From: Echria macrotheca
Taxonomy: Eukaryota > Ascomycota > Sordariomycetes > Sordariales > Schizotheciaceae
Direction: 5' to 3'
NCBI GenBank assembly: GCA_030411725.1
Contig: MU839828.1
Coordinates: 248,001-312,000, forward strand
DNA length: 64,000 bases
Part shown: positions 44,883-54,265 of the stretch, one piece after another
Numbering within the stretch: position 1 is the first letter of the stretch
How the letters are laid out: each line of letters starts with the position of its first letter
Program-made: the position numbers and the translations under genes
The notes under the pieces: generated by a model
What the model was told of the DNA's origin: nothing
Seen by the model: only the letters and a program-made list of their open reading frames with translations
The model's database searches: none

Positions 44883-45886
44883 TTACTCCTTGCTCTTGTT
44901 TGCATCCGTGGCATCGTGGATCTTGGTCGGAACAGCCTCCTCTGGTGCAACGCCGTGATCCTCCTTCAGCTTTTGGACTGGGTCCTCGACTTTGCTAATG
45001 GGCAGGGATTCTCTGGGTGTAGCGGTCGCTTCTGGCACAGCGGCGGTCTTTTCGGTGGGAACAGAAACCTCGCTAGCATCCTTCGCTAGGGCGGCATCCT
45101 GAGCGGGAGCAGGCGCGTCGTCCTCGTCGTCCGCGATCTCAGAACCGTAAATCTCGGGGTATTTCCTGAAGCAGTCCTGCATGTGTCTGTTGTTTGTCAG
45201 CAACCATTCCGCCAGGATTTTCGCAGTTGTACGCACTGGAACTTGTCAATGCAGTCCATGCCCTTGGGCTCCTCCTTCGAGTAGACGAAGCAGCTGAAGG
45301 CAGCCTTGAACTCCTCTCCGCACGGTCCGTGGGCCATGCCGCCGAGACACGGGCAATCCCAGTTGATCTCGCCCGTCTCCGGGTTGAACGCGCCTTGTGA
45401 TTCCGCCTCTTGTTCAAGTGCCTCGGGTGATCCAGCTTCCGGAGCAGCGATGGGCGCCGCCTCTGTTTCCGCGATCTGACTCTTCTCGGCTGGCTCGGGA
45501 ACTTGCTCTTCCGCCGGTGGTAGTGGTGCCTTGACTACCGTCTGCTTCCGCTTCTCCTCGATTATCGCATCGACCGTAGGGAGATCGGCATCGGAAAAGG
45601 ATGAGGGGGCCGGTCTTGATTGTGCTGTTGAAGAAGCCACGTTAGCACATCACCCCGAAAGGGCACCCCAGAAAGACCTACGGGGAAGCTCGTCGGCGAA
45701 AATCGGGCTGGTGTTGTAGAAGTAGACGGCAGCAATCGCGAGACCCCAGCGAAGCCCGGCGCCCTTCCATGTCCCTTTCCTCTGCGCCGGTGCTGTGGAG
45801 AGAAATCGCCGGGATCCAGAAACGACGTTGGCCGGTCGCAGGGCGCGCAAGGCGCTCGGCGACGACCGGAGCGCTGCGCGATACAT
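44883..45886 (-). CDS. MIA40: Mia40/Tim40, intermembrane-space import oxidoreductase, 298 aa
   Basis: Mia40 oxidises incoming small cysteine-rich proteins in the mitochondrial intermembrane space and traps them there, together with Erv1. Exons: 45886-45682, 45624-45237 and 45186-44883, with introns of 57 and 50 nt. The N-terminus (MYRAALRSSPSALRAL, then RRFLSTAPAQRKG) is a typical matrix-targeting presequence. It is followed by one hydrophobic anchor, LRWGLAIAAVYFYNTSPIF, so the protein is inner-membrane anchored as in other fungi. The catalytic CPC is in INWDCPCLGGMAHGPC, followed by twin CX9C pairs: CGEEFKAAFSC, and CIDKF...HMQDC, which is split by intron 2. The C-terminal acidic/Ala-rich tail (~100 aa) is variable in the family. 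Confidence 0.95.
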
Positions 45887-46222
45887 GGCAAATGAATGGC
45901 TCGTGTAGGGAGAACAAGCAGACGGCGCGAAAAAGGCAGAGGGAAAAGAGCGGAGCGTTGCGGGTTGGGCGGGCGCGTGGTTTGTCAGCTGGGAGTTGCC
46001 GGACAAAATTTCTGGCGATGACTTCCCAAAAGGCTCAATTGGAAACCGCGGGACTGGGCTGGACGCTGATTGGCTGAGGACTGAAACCTTGGCCCACCTT
46101 GTGCGGACTTCAGAGTCCAAACACCAACAACTCGTCACGAACATCAAAAGCTTTAGAAAACAGCTGCAACATTTTATTTGCGGTCGAATGCTAATACTGG
46201 GCTCAATTTACTCTCTTGGTGC
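45887..46222. other. short intergenic region upstream of MIA40
   Basis: About 335 bp between MIA40 and the next minus-strand gene. It should contain the MIA40 promoter and the 3' UTR of the upstream neighbour. No other feature is seen. Confidence 0.45.
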
Positions 46223-46765
46223 CTACCATCCACCCCAGTAGGTTTCCGGATCTTGCTTCCCATTGCTCGGTGACTTAGCTTCACTACCCGTCGAGGTATT
46301 GTTGACTTTCTGATTGGCTTGCTTTTCACGAGCAATGGCCTGGATACGGTTGTTTAGTCGCCCCGCCATACGCTTGTGGAGGAGGTCGGCGTGTTCCATT
46401 TCCTTTCCCCTTTTCACTATCATCGCGTGCATCATTTCCATTTTCTTCGCGTTCCTCTCCTGGAGGGAACGGGGGATGTATTGCTCGGGGATGTATTCCT
46501 CGGCGTTGTTCTTCTCGGCGTTGTTCTTCTCGGCGTTGTCCTTCTCGGCGTTGTTCTTCTCGGCGTTGTTCGGCTGGGTGTTGGGTTGTTCATTGGGGAG
46601 TTTGCCAGCTCGGCCTCCAGTCGGGGTGGGAGGGACCTTGCCAAGATGCACCCATACCTCCTCTTCTTCGTCAACTAGCATCCAATCGTCGGATATCTCC
46701 GTGTCCTTTTTGGCCTCGGAGTCTTTGGACTTAGACTTTCCGAAGGGGAAATACAGGACGCCCAT
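46223..46765 (-). CDS. small hydrophilic protein with (N/D)NAEK repeats, 180 aa
   Basis: No recognised family. The start is the ATG of MGVLYFPFGKSKSKD; the open frame further up begins only at a GTG. The MG start followed by Lys/Ser is compatible with N-myristoylation, but that is inference. Residues 25-45 are acidic (SDDWMLVDEEEEVWVHLG). Five tandem NNAEK-type pentapeptides follow, encoded by an exact-length 15-bp minisatellite (46501-46572), with an adjoining YIPEQYIP pair that also repeats on a 15-bp period. The C-terminal half is a charged helix (RNAKKMEMMHAMIVKRGKEME, LLHKRMAGRLNNRIQAIAREK), likely a coiled coil. It ends DPETYWGGW. An upstream exon cannot be excluded. Confidence 0.6.
   Translation of the reverse strand: MGVLYFPFGKSKSKDSEAKKDTEISDDWMLVDEEEEVWVHLGKVPPTPTGGRAGKLPNEQPNTQPNNAEKNNAEKDNAEKNNAEKNNAEEYIPEQYIPRSLQERNAKKMEMMHAMIVKRGKEMEHADLLHKRMAGRLNNRIQAIAREKQANQKVNNTSTGSEAKSPSNGKQDPETYWGGW
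46501..46572. repeat. 15-bp minisatellite, about five units
   Basis: The unit CGGCGTTGTTCTTCT starts at 46501, 46516, 46531, 46546 and 46561. It is nearly perfect, with one T-to-C change in the third unit, and in frame within the small hydrophilic protein gene. Confidence 0.92.
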
Positions 46766-47842
46766 GATTTCGGTATTGTAGGCTGCCAAGGGGTCGAGCA
46801 AGTCAGCACACGAGAGAAGCGGAGAAGAGAATCTGATGAGAAACACAGGAGAGAAACGGCTTGTGGAATGATGATGGTGCGCTCAACACTTACCGATGCC
46901 TACCCGACCTGTGTCTTTAAAGCTGGATCTTCGTGGTCAACGGATTCGATTGAAAGGAGTGATGGTTTTCCAGCAGCTGTAGGTGGTCGGCTCGCTGGTG
47001 GTCGTGGTGTGGATGGAACCGAGAAGGGATGAAATCACGGCGAACACATTCTTGTAGCTGGCTTCATGGCCCAGGCCCCACTCGGCACTCACCAGAGATA
47101 TTTTGTGAACGACGCCGGCGCCGCTACTGCGAGATGCTAGAGTGGCCGCGTCGCTGGCTGCAGTGAGGGACTTGAGCCCGTTCAAAGGCGCACAGGCGCC
47201 CGCCGCAGTCAAGTTGCCGGCTTGCAACTTGGTCAGAGTGCCTTAAGATAGGGCTCAAAGGCCTCGTGCTACGCCTGCGGGCTATTAAACACCTAGTGGA
47301 TGCTTCATTCTTGATCACAAATGCTTCTTTACGACCAGCAAAGCTGTTGGCTGTCAAAGGTGAAGGGGCTGGCCCTGGCAAGGGCATGACTTCCCAAATG
47401 TGTGGTAGGCATTCTAGATATCGTCAAAGCCCGCCACCCTAGCTAGGTAACTAAGAATACCATCACGCTAGCCTTCTAGTGTTACTAGACACAGCCGGAC
47501 TAAACAAGTTGAATGCCGGCCACCGAAGTTTGCCTGAGTCGGCGCAAGCGGTGGCAGTAAATACTAGTGGACCTATTTCCGATAGCTGCTTGAACGAGAC
47601 GGTTCCGCTTGGTCGGGCAGGGAGCAAACCAGCAAAAAGGCCATCTGGTATAAAATTTCGAGTTCCACGACATTTCGGAAGGGCCATTTGATATTCCAGG
47701 CAAAAAGGTACGCACCCCACCAAGCATGTTCTCCTGAAAGTGCCCCGCACCACAGCGCGACGTCACTCCCGGCCCTCCCCAAATCCCAAATACTGGACGA
47801 GAGGATCAGAAGCTGCAGCGCCCATCCGTCTGCTGCAGGCGG
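46766..47842. other. 1.1-kb divergent intergenic region
   Basis: Between the NAEK-repeat gene (-) and the thiamine pyrophosphokinase gene (+). The minus frame at 46937-47227 is Ala/Ser-rich but has no supported start or splice sites. A CTAGCTAGGTAACTA patch lies at 47440-47454. No gene is called. Confidence 0.45.
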
Positions 47843-48826
47843 ATGCGCTCGACAATGGCTCGCGTTATGGGCACAGACACAGACGCCATGCTGGACCCCA
47901 TTGCGTGGGATCCGATCGCCCTCCTGCGTGATGCGAGATCGGAACGACCCAGCGGTCTGGATACCCCCACCGGGAAGGACGGATTCGCGCTGATCGTGCT
48001 CAACCAATCCGTCACACCCTACGTCGGCATTTTGGAGGTATTATGGAAGAACGGTGAGTTTTTTTTAGCTACCCAAAATGTCCTCGATCACAAGCTGACA
48101 GGATCCAAAATAGCATGTGTACGCATCGCCGCCGACGGCGGGGCCAACTGCCTCTACGAAGTCGGGGGTAAACTTCGAAACCGTAACTTCGTAAGCCTGT
48201 AACCCCAAATTCATGACCACAAAACTAACCAGATACACCAGGACAACCTAGACGTCATCATCGGCGACCTTGACAGCCTCGGCGAACCTACGCGGCTGTA
48301 CTACACCTACCTCAAAAAGCTCCCCACAACCAGTACCCGCATCATCCGCGTCGAGGACCAGAACTCGACCGACTTCGGCAAGGCCGTCGAGCACGTCCGC
48401 CGCAAGCACGGCGTGCCGATCGACATAGTAGCCGTCGGCGGGCTAGGCGGCCGCGTCGACCAGGGCCTGAGCCAGCTGCACCACCTGTACCTCTTCCAGA
48501 CGCACCCGCGCTACGCCGAGGGGAGGATGTACCTCTTCAGCGGCGAGAGCCTGACCTTCCTGCTCAAGGCCGGCAGCCATCGGATCCGCGTCCGGCGGGA
48601 CGACGGGCGGCCCGACGTGTTCGACAAGTGGGTTGGCATCGTGCCGGTCAAGGAGCCCAGCCGGATCACGACCAGGGGACTGGAATGGGACGTGACGGAC
48701 TGGGAGACGGCGTTTGGTGGGCAGATCAGCACGAGCAACCATGTGCTGCCTGAGACGGAAGTGGTGCATGTCGATACCACGAAGGATGTGCTGTTCACCA
48801 TTGCCCTGAAGCAGATTCCGACCTGA
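47843..48826 (+). CDS. THI80: thiamine pyrophosphokinase, 290 aa
   Basis: Transfers pyrophosphate from ATP to thiamine to make thiamine diphosphate, an essential cytosolic step. Exons: 47843-48053, 48114-48190 and 48242-48826. The introns are 60 nt (GTGAGT, GCTGAC, ATAG) and 51 nt (GTAAGC, ACTAAC, CCAG). Diagnostic motifs are RIAADGGANCLYE after the first splice, DVIIGDLDSLGE, the DQNSTDFGKAVEH metal/ATP site, and AVGGLGGRVDQGLSQLHHLYL. The C-terminal thiamine-binding beta-sandwich includes the VGIVPV and TTRGLEWDVTDW strands, ending STSN then VVHVDTTKDVLFTI. The first of several in-frame ATGs was taken. It is convergent with BOS1, with 189 bp between the stop codons. Confidence 0.93.
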
Positions 48827-49015
48827 GCGGACCTAGCAGACTACCTGTATGCTTATTCGTCATTGATGGAGGCTTTATAAATTAGCTGTAGAATATCGGT
48901 CAACCTGTATAGATGGAAGCATCCGCAGAATGGGCAAACCCCAACTCCTCGCTAGAAACAATGCAAAACAGACAGACATCGTTATCCATCAGCCATACTG
49001 ACAAATTGAGAGCCA

Positions 49016-49832
49016 TCATCTCAGAAAGTGCAGCACAAGCCAGCAGAACAAGAAAAACACAACCACGCCCGCCCAAAAGATCCACTTGTCCTGCCTCGCC
49101 CGCCGCTCAATCATGCGAATCGTATCCCCCGAGATGCCCAGCGTGTTGCCAACCGAGTAGAGCTTGCGCTGCGTCGACTTGAGCATCTCCCGCTGCTGGC
49201 CCAGGTCCCCCAAAACCGCCTGCCCGCGCGCGATATACTCGTCCAGCGCAGAGTGCGTACTCGTAAAGAACTGCTGTTCCCTCAGCGCGTGCGTTTCCCT
49301 CGCTCCCATATCCCCCGCCTCGGCCGTGCTCGTCGTCCGCGCATGTCCCCCTCCTCCGAGTCCATATCCCCCTCCCCCTGCTCCTGTTGCCGTGGATGAT
49401 GTAGAGGTAGAAGCGTACGGATTCTCAGGCGTAGACGAAATAAACGGTCGACGGCCGAGCAGCTCGGCGCGGTTGGACGCGTGCGCGGCCTCCGACCGCG
49501 CCTGCTTGAGGGACTCGACCTCCGCGCGGAAGGAGGCTAGTTCGGCGCGGAAGTTGCGCACGCGCTCTTGGGCTTTTTCTTGCTTCGCTGGGTTGAGCTC
49601 CTGGCGCGCGAGCGCGTTGTATTCGTCTATCGTGCGCGCGAAGGATGTGAGCGAGGCCGAGAGGGAACCGAGCTCTGCTGGGGTCGGGAGGGAATCGGGG
49701 GAGGACGAGGAGAGGGCGGCGAGGTCCTTGCGGATTGCGGTGCTCTGTTTGAGCGCCGAGTTGAAGTGGGTGTTCTGACGGGTTAGCATTTTGTTTTTTT
49801 GGGGAGATGGGGTCGGATGGGATGGGTACCAT
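49016..49832 (-). CDS. BOS1: Bos1 Golgi/ER v-SNARE (GOSR2 family), 253 aa
   Basis: Qb-SNARE for ER-to-Golgi vesicle fusion. Exon 1 is only the ATG (49832-49830). A 55-nt intron follows (GTACCC donor, CTAACCCGTCAG end), then exon 2 (49774-49016), giving M-NTHFNSALKQSTAIRKDL, the expected Bos1 N-terminus. The alternative ATG inside the intron gives an aberrant MLTRQ start and ignores a perfect branch/acceptor. Residues 1-95 are the helical N-domain. A Ser/Gly linker (GGGGYGLGGGG) follows. The SNARE helix runs through TSTHSALDEYIARGQAVLGDLGQQ and MLKSTQRKLYSVGNTLG. The C-terminal anchor is WIFWAGVVVFFLFCWLVLHFL. Confidence 0.9.
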
Positions 49833-50117
49833 GGTCGTGACCGGCTCGATGAGGACATTTATGTGTGGTTGGGGGTTTGGATTCGGGGGAAGAAGAGTCA
49901 CGCCGGTAGGCAGATAGGACAGATTCGCCCTTGTCGCTGGAGATGTGACTGCTCGTTGAGCTGCGTGGTGCGGGCTATTGTCGTGCGCTGGGGATGGTGT
50001 TGCTGGCGTTTTTGCTGGGCTTGCAATGTGGCATTTGAAGATGGCGTCAGGGGTCTTGGCGGGGCCACGGGTGGGGTGGCTTTAATGTCACTGATAAGAG
50101 ACCGATAAGGGTCTGTG
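49833..50117. other. BOS1 upstream region
   Basis: Promoter-side sequence of BOS1 before the repeat array. No other feature is seen. Confidence 0.4.
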
Positions 50118-50890
50118 GGGCAGTGAGTCTGGCTGGTCCTCAAGGGCTCCTGCAACCGAGAAAATGCAGTGAGTGAACGCTGGTTGGTCTAAACTCGACC
50201 CTGAAAACCACCCGGCCGTTCACGCCTTGCGAGAACAAGGCATTCACAAGGTGAGTGCATCTAGGCGCGCACGCAGGCTGGTCCTTAGGGGCTCCTCCAC
50301 TCCAGAAAATGCAGTGAGAAGAACCCGTAGGAAGGCGTACCCGTGAAAAACCGACAGTTGATAAAATAAACCACCGCCCTCTCGGTGGTGCACACTGCCG
50401 CTGCCTGCCTTTTGTGGCCTTAGGGGCTCTTGTCACACACAAAATGCAGTGAGCGAACGCTGGTTGGTGAACGAACGCTGGCTGGACCTCAAGAGCTCTT
50501 GCAACCCAGAAAATGCAGTGAGTGAATGCTGGTTGGTCTAAACTCAAAAACCGGACGTTTATGCCTTGCGGTGAACAAGGCATTCACGCATCTAGCCACG
50601 CACGCACGCTGGCTGGTCCTTGGGGGCTCCCGCAACCCAGAAAATGCAGTGAGTGAACGCTGGTTGGTCTTCCACCCAAAAGCTGTTCCTCAAAGGCTCT
50701 GGCAACTCAAAAAATGCAGTGAGTGAACGCTGGTTGGCCTAAATTCCCGAGTCCTGAAACGCGGTGAACGGGGCATTCACAAGGTGAGTGCGTCTAGCCA
50801 TGCACACCAGCTGGTCCTTTAGGCGCTCTTACAACACAGAAAATGCAGTGCGTGAACAGTTGTTCACGGGGCTGAGTGCATCCAGCCAGG
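50118..50890. repeat. degenerate satellite array, seven AAAATGCAGTG-anchored units
   Basis: The phrase AAAATGCAGTG, usually followed by AGTGAACGCTGGTTGG, occurs at 50161, 50306, 50441, 50510, 50641, 50711 and 50840. The spacings are about 145, 135, 69, 131, 70 and 129 bp, so the basic period is close to 65-70 bp with a frequent dimer. Preceding units share CTGGTCCTTAGGGGCTC-like text, and every second unit shares a GCATTCACAAGGTGAGTGCATCTAGCC-like spacer. An antisense open frame across it merely translates the repeat. No ties to a known transposon. Confidence 0.85.
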
Positions 50891-51062
50891 GACACCTCGA
50901 GTCAAGCCTCACAACATCCTGAAATGGATTCTTCCCTCCTTTCGAGATCTCTTCCTTTTCTTCCTCGTGGGGACTAGAAACTCGATTTACTCTCCCCACC
51001 AACCTCGTCTGGGATCATACCCTCCCCCCAGATCTCACATCTAATGAACCATCCCGTATCAA
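50891..51062. other. 3' flank of the modular secreted-protein gene
   Basis: Short stretch between the satellite array and the stop codon of the secreted protein gene (minus strand). No feature is seen beyond pyrimidine-rich text. Confidence 0.35.
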
Positions 51063-52766
51063 CTACACCAACACAGGCGTATGCACCGTCCTCCACTTCA
51101 CATCAGCCACCTCCGCCGTCCAACTAACCCCCTCCTTACTGCTACACCTCTCCAACCCAGCCGCCGTCCTCACGCACTGCAGCTCAGGCAACGTAGTCGT
51201 AGCCACCCCGCTAAACACAATCCTACCAGCCCCAGCGTCAGCAAATGTCACATCGCCAAAACCTATCCAGACGAAAAAACTCACGGATTATCCCCATCCA
51301 AATCAGTACAAGCCCACTCAGCATCCACCGCAAGCGTATTCGTCCTCGCGACATACCGCAAGCTACAATTCCTAGGCGCAAGCGGCTGCTCGCCCGTCCC
51401 AAAGGAGCAGGGATACCACGCGTCCGCGTCCGCAGCAGACCCAAAAACAACGTCGCGGTTATTGACGAACACAGGAAAATCGAAGAGGTTGGCCTGGGTG
51501 TTGAGTTTCATGTTGAAGGCTACGGACCCGGATCCCGAGCCCGCCGATGATGCAGGTGGTTTGGTAATCTCGACGTTGCTCAGCGTCCAGGACGGGTTTA
51601 CCACCGACGAGATGGTGCAGCCGTCGGGGGTGGGGAGGGGGTCCTCGATGGAATAGGGGACTAGGTCTGTCTTTTCGTCGAGTGAGCCGTCGATGTCGAA
51701 GGTGTCGAGTTGGCAGGCTGTTCGGCCGTTGGAGGATGTGCATTTCAGGGGTAACTTTGTCTTGGCGGCTCCGGTGTACGAGGCCCTGTTTTGTCGGCAT
51801 CAGCATTGCATGTCATGTCGGGTTTGTTCCTAGGAGGTTAACCTACGGTCTGGCGGCGTCCACATCATCGCAGAACCACGTCTCGTTGATAGTCAGCGTC
51901 CAGCTGCGCGGGTAGAACACAGTCTGCGTGCGTATGCTGTACCGATCGCGACGCGTGAAATCCGTGCCCCCCGCGCAGTTCATCACCACCGCCGGATCCT
52001 CGTTCTCGGGCACGTCGAAGTAGTTCAGACAGCCGGCGACGTTGCCGTTGGCCTGGTTGAGCACCTGGAACTGGATCGAGTGCGTCGCCACCGCGTTCTG
52101 GCCGTCGCCCGTCTCGTTGACGTAGATCACCGTGCCCACGGTCCATTTCGGCTTGGTGGAGATGGCGCCGCAGCCTGTCTTGTCGTGGCCTAGCGGGCCG
52201 GAGGCGTATGATGGGTTTAGTTCGAGAGGAGCAGAGAGGGAGCCCTTGACGAGGTCGATGGGGTTGGATGACTTGCATGCCTCACCGGTGCAGCTTAGTG
52301 GGATTGTGGACTTGCCCGAGGCTTGGAAGGCGAGTCTGTCGAGATTTATGTTAGTGTCGAGCTAAAACCTAACAACAAATCACGGGCGTGCCTACGGATG
52401 GCCAGGACTCCTGTCGCTGCACGACCACGACTGGTGGATCTCAACACCGGCCTTGGCATCCTTGATCTGGATCGAGACCTGAAGCGAGGGATCGGTGGAA
52501 CCACAAAGCCAGGCGGTCCCCGCCGACGAGGTGGCCGGGTTGCAGATCAACGAGGTGGACGACCCGCTGGCCCGGTTCTGGACGGTGAAGGAGGCGTTTG
52601 TCTCTGACGATTTGAACTCGTTGATGTACCAGCTCGGGATGGTGAACGAGGCGCTCGTGCAGTTTGCCGTATCTTGTCTCGCGGAAAGGGCGTTGGGCGC
52701 CGCAGCAGCGAGGGAGTGACTGGCGGAGAGGACCGCGAGGGTCGTCACCAACAATGCGAGCGCCAT
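51063..52766 (-). CDS. modular secreted Cys-rich protein, 506 aa, symmetric exons
   Basis: Unrecognised fungal secreted protein. Exons: 52766-52396, 52335-51847, 51785-51285 and 51222-51063; introns are 60-62 nt. The N-terminus (MALALLVTTLAVLSASHSLAAAAP) is a clear signal peptide, followed by a kex-like ALSARQ. Three modules of ~160 aa follow. Each opens with a C-rich strand (NCTSASFTIPSW, GCGAISTKPKWTVG, DGCTISSVVNPSWTLS) and closes with W-x-C-x-D (SWSCSD, TWFCDD, EWACTD) before a linker with LPLKC or IPLSC. All three introns fall at the same point in each module, splitting a Pro codon after two bases. Several N-glycosylation sites (NCT, NAS, NET, NCS) are present. Probably extracellular or cell-wall; function unknown. 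Confidence 0.8.
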
Positions 52767-53349
52767 GATTTCGTACTTACTTGCACCCTTGGATAACCAT
52801 GTACCGCATGAGAAAAAATCCAGGGACGCGTGAAGGGGACAAAAGGGGTAATAAGAGACCCAGAAACCCGTCACGACCATCCCACCAGACCCGTCATCCC
52901 AGCCCCCATCTTATATCTCTCCCGTGTTATGTCTTCCCTCGGCCTTCGAGAAGAAAGTCTTAATTGTCTCCGCAGGCACCGGCACGGGAAACAGATATCA
53001 CGACAGGGGGTAAACACACGGATCTGAGCGAGACGGGGACTTCTGCTGTTTATTAAACCCAGCCGGCACCGGGTATAACATGTGTAAAAAGCGGGTAGGT
53101 CGGCCAAACACACAGCTTGGACAGCAGAAATCCCCGTCGTGTTCGATGCTACGGCAAGGTGAAGCCGGGCTGATAGCAAAAAGAGACTTTAGCCAGTACC
53201 GCCGGTACCAGGCTAGTAAAAGTTTTGCCAAGGGGAAGGAGGAGAAAGTAAATATCCACGACAGGGACGGGACCCATTTCACAGGTCCCGGCAATTGATT
53301 TTCAGCCGCTCCCCCCCTTCGCCCCCCTTTTCGGGGGTTGACTGGTGTG
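52767..53349. other. promoter of the secreted-protein gene
   Basis: About 580 bp between the ATG of the secreted protein and a tRNA gene. No coding frame is seen. It should hold the promoter of the minus-strand secreted-protein gene. Confidence 0.45.
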
Positions 53350-53421
53350 TGCCGAAATGCGGGATCGAACCGCAGACCTCATCATTACGAGTGATGCGCT
53401 CTACCACTGAGCTATTCCGGC
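53350..53421 (-). tRNA. tRNA-Thr, anticodon CGU
   Basis: Complete 72-nt cloverleaf without intron. The acceptor stem GCCGGAA/TTTCGGC has one G-T pair and discriminator A. The D arm is GCTC-AGTGGTA-GAGC. The anticodon stem CATCA/TGATG encloses the loop CTCGTAA, so the anticodon is CGT (reads ACG, threonine). The T arm is TGCGG-TTCGATC-CCGCA. The D and T arms also serve as the A and B boxes for Pol III. Bases past the discriminator on the minus strand are C-rich, not CCA, as expected for a nuclear gene. Confidence 0.96.
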
Positions 53422-54265
53422 CGACCTTGAGGATTTGTTCCACTAGTTTGACCCTAAAGCATGGGGAAATGTCCGTCGGCTGCAATTTGACAGTCGGTAG
53501 GACGCATTTGTTCGGATAGCAGACGAGGGGACCGTTGCCGGTTGGACTTCTGCGGCTCAGCTTCGACGTGACGCGGGTGGATATGAGATACATGAATACG
53601 AGGGGCTGCCAACTCTTACCCAGTGCGGCTCCCGGGAGTAGGGGATGGGTCACTGTCGGGTAAACTACCTAGGTAGGGAGGTTGACATTCTTGGTTACCT
53701 GGTACAATACCTTTCTAATGTGTCCAACGTCCCAGTCGATCGACCTTGGCACATTCATAGGTATGGTTTGTATCTGCATTCATCATGATATAAATAGGGG
53801 TACACTCACGTCTCTAGAGGAGTCTAGCTAGCTCCGTTAGACGCCGATACACAATTTTCGTAAGTATTACCGTCTCGGGGGAGGTTTCTAAGAGCAAAAA
53901 GCTTTTTTGTTCGTCAAGATGCCTTCGCAGTGGTAGTTTGCAGCTATTTGCACTCTCTTTGGTTGCTACGAGAGACTTGGCCTGGATTTCGAGAGCTCGG
54001 CTTGATGGAGACCGTGTGCTACATCTAATAATAGAGCCCTTGCCCTTAATCTCTAATCGATGTGTATCCCGAACCTCATCCCGAAGCACCTACCATTGCC
54101 ACTTCTCGTATGGCACTCAACATTAAAAGGGACATGGTTGAGCTCACGCCAGGCAAAGACACGCACTTGCTAGCGCAGGGATGCTATTTCAGGGTACAGT
54201 ACGCTGAGTTGAGGCATATTTACCCTTATGTTGACATAGCTACACTGTTTTTGATCCAACTTGCG
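53422..54265. other. intergenic, no gene seen
   Basis: Between the tRNA and the CoA-transferase 3' end. It holds a CTACCTAGGTAGG palindromic patch near 53666-53678 and a more AT-rich part after 53690. No gene is called. Confidence 0.45.

Noticed and set aside
46937..47227. Ala/Ser-rich minus-strand frame of 96 codons
   Set aside because: No ATG start, no family resemblance and no splice partner.
50140..50583. 147-codon minus-strand frame with repeated QPAFTHCIFWV text
   Set aside because: It is only the translation of the satellite repeat; there is no start context, domain or splice support.
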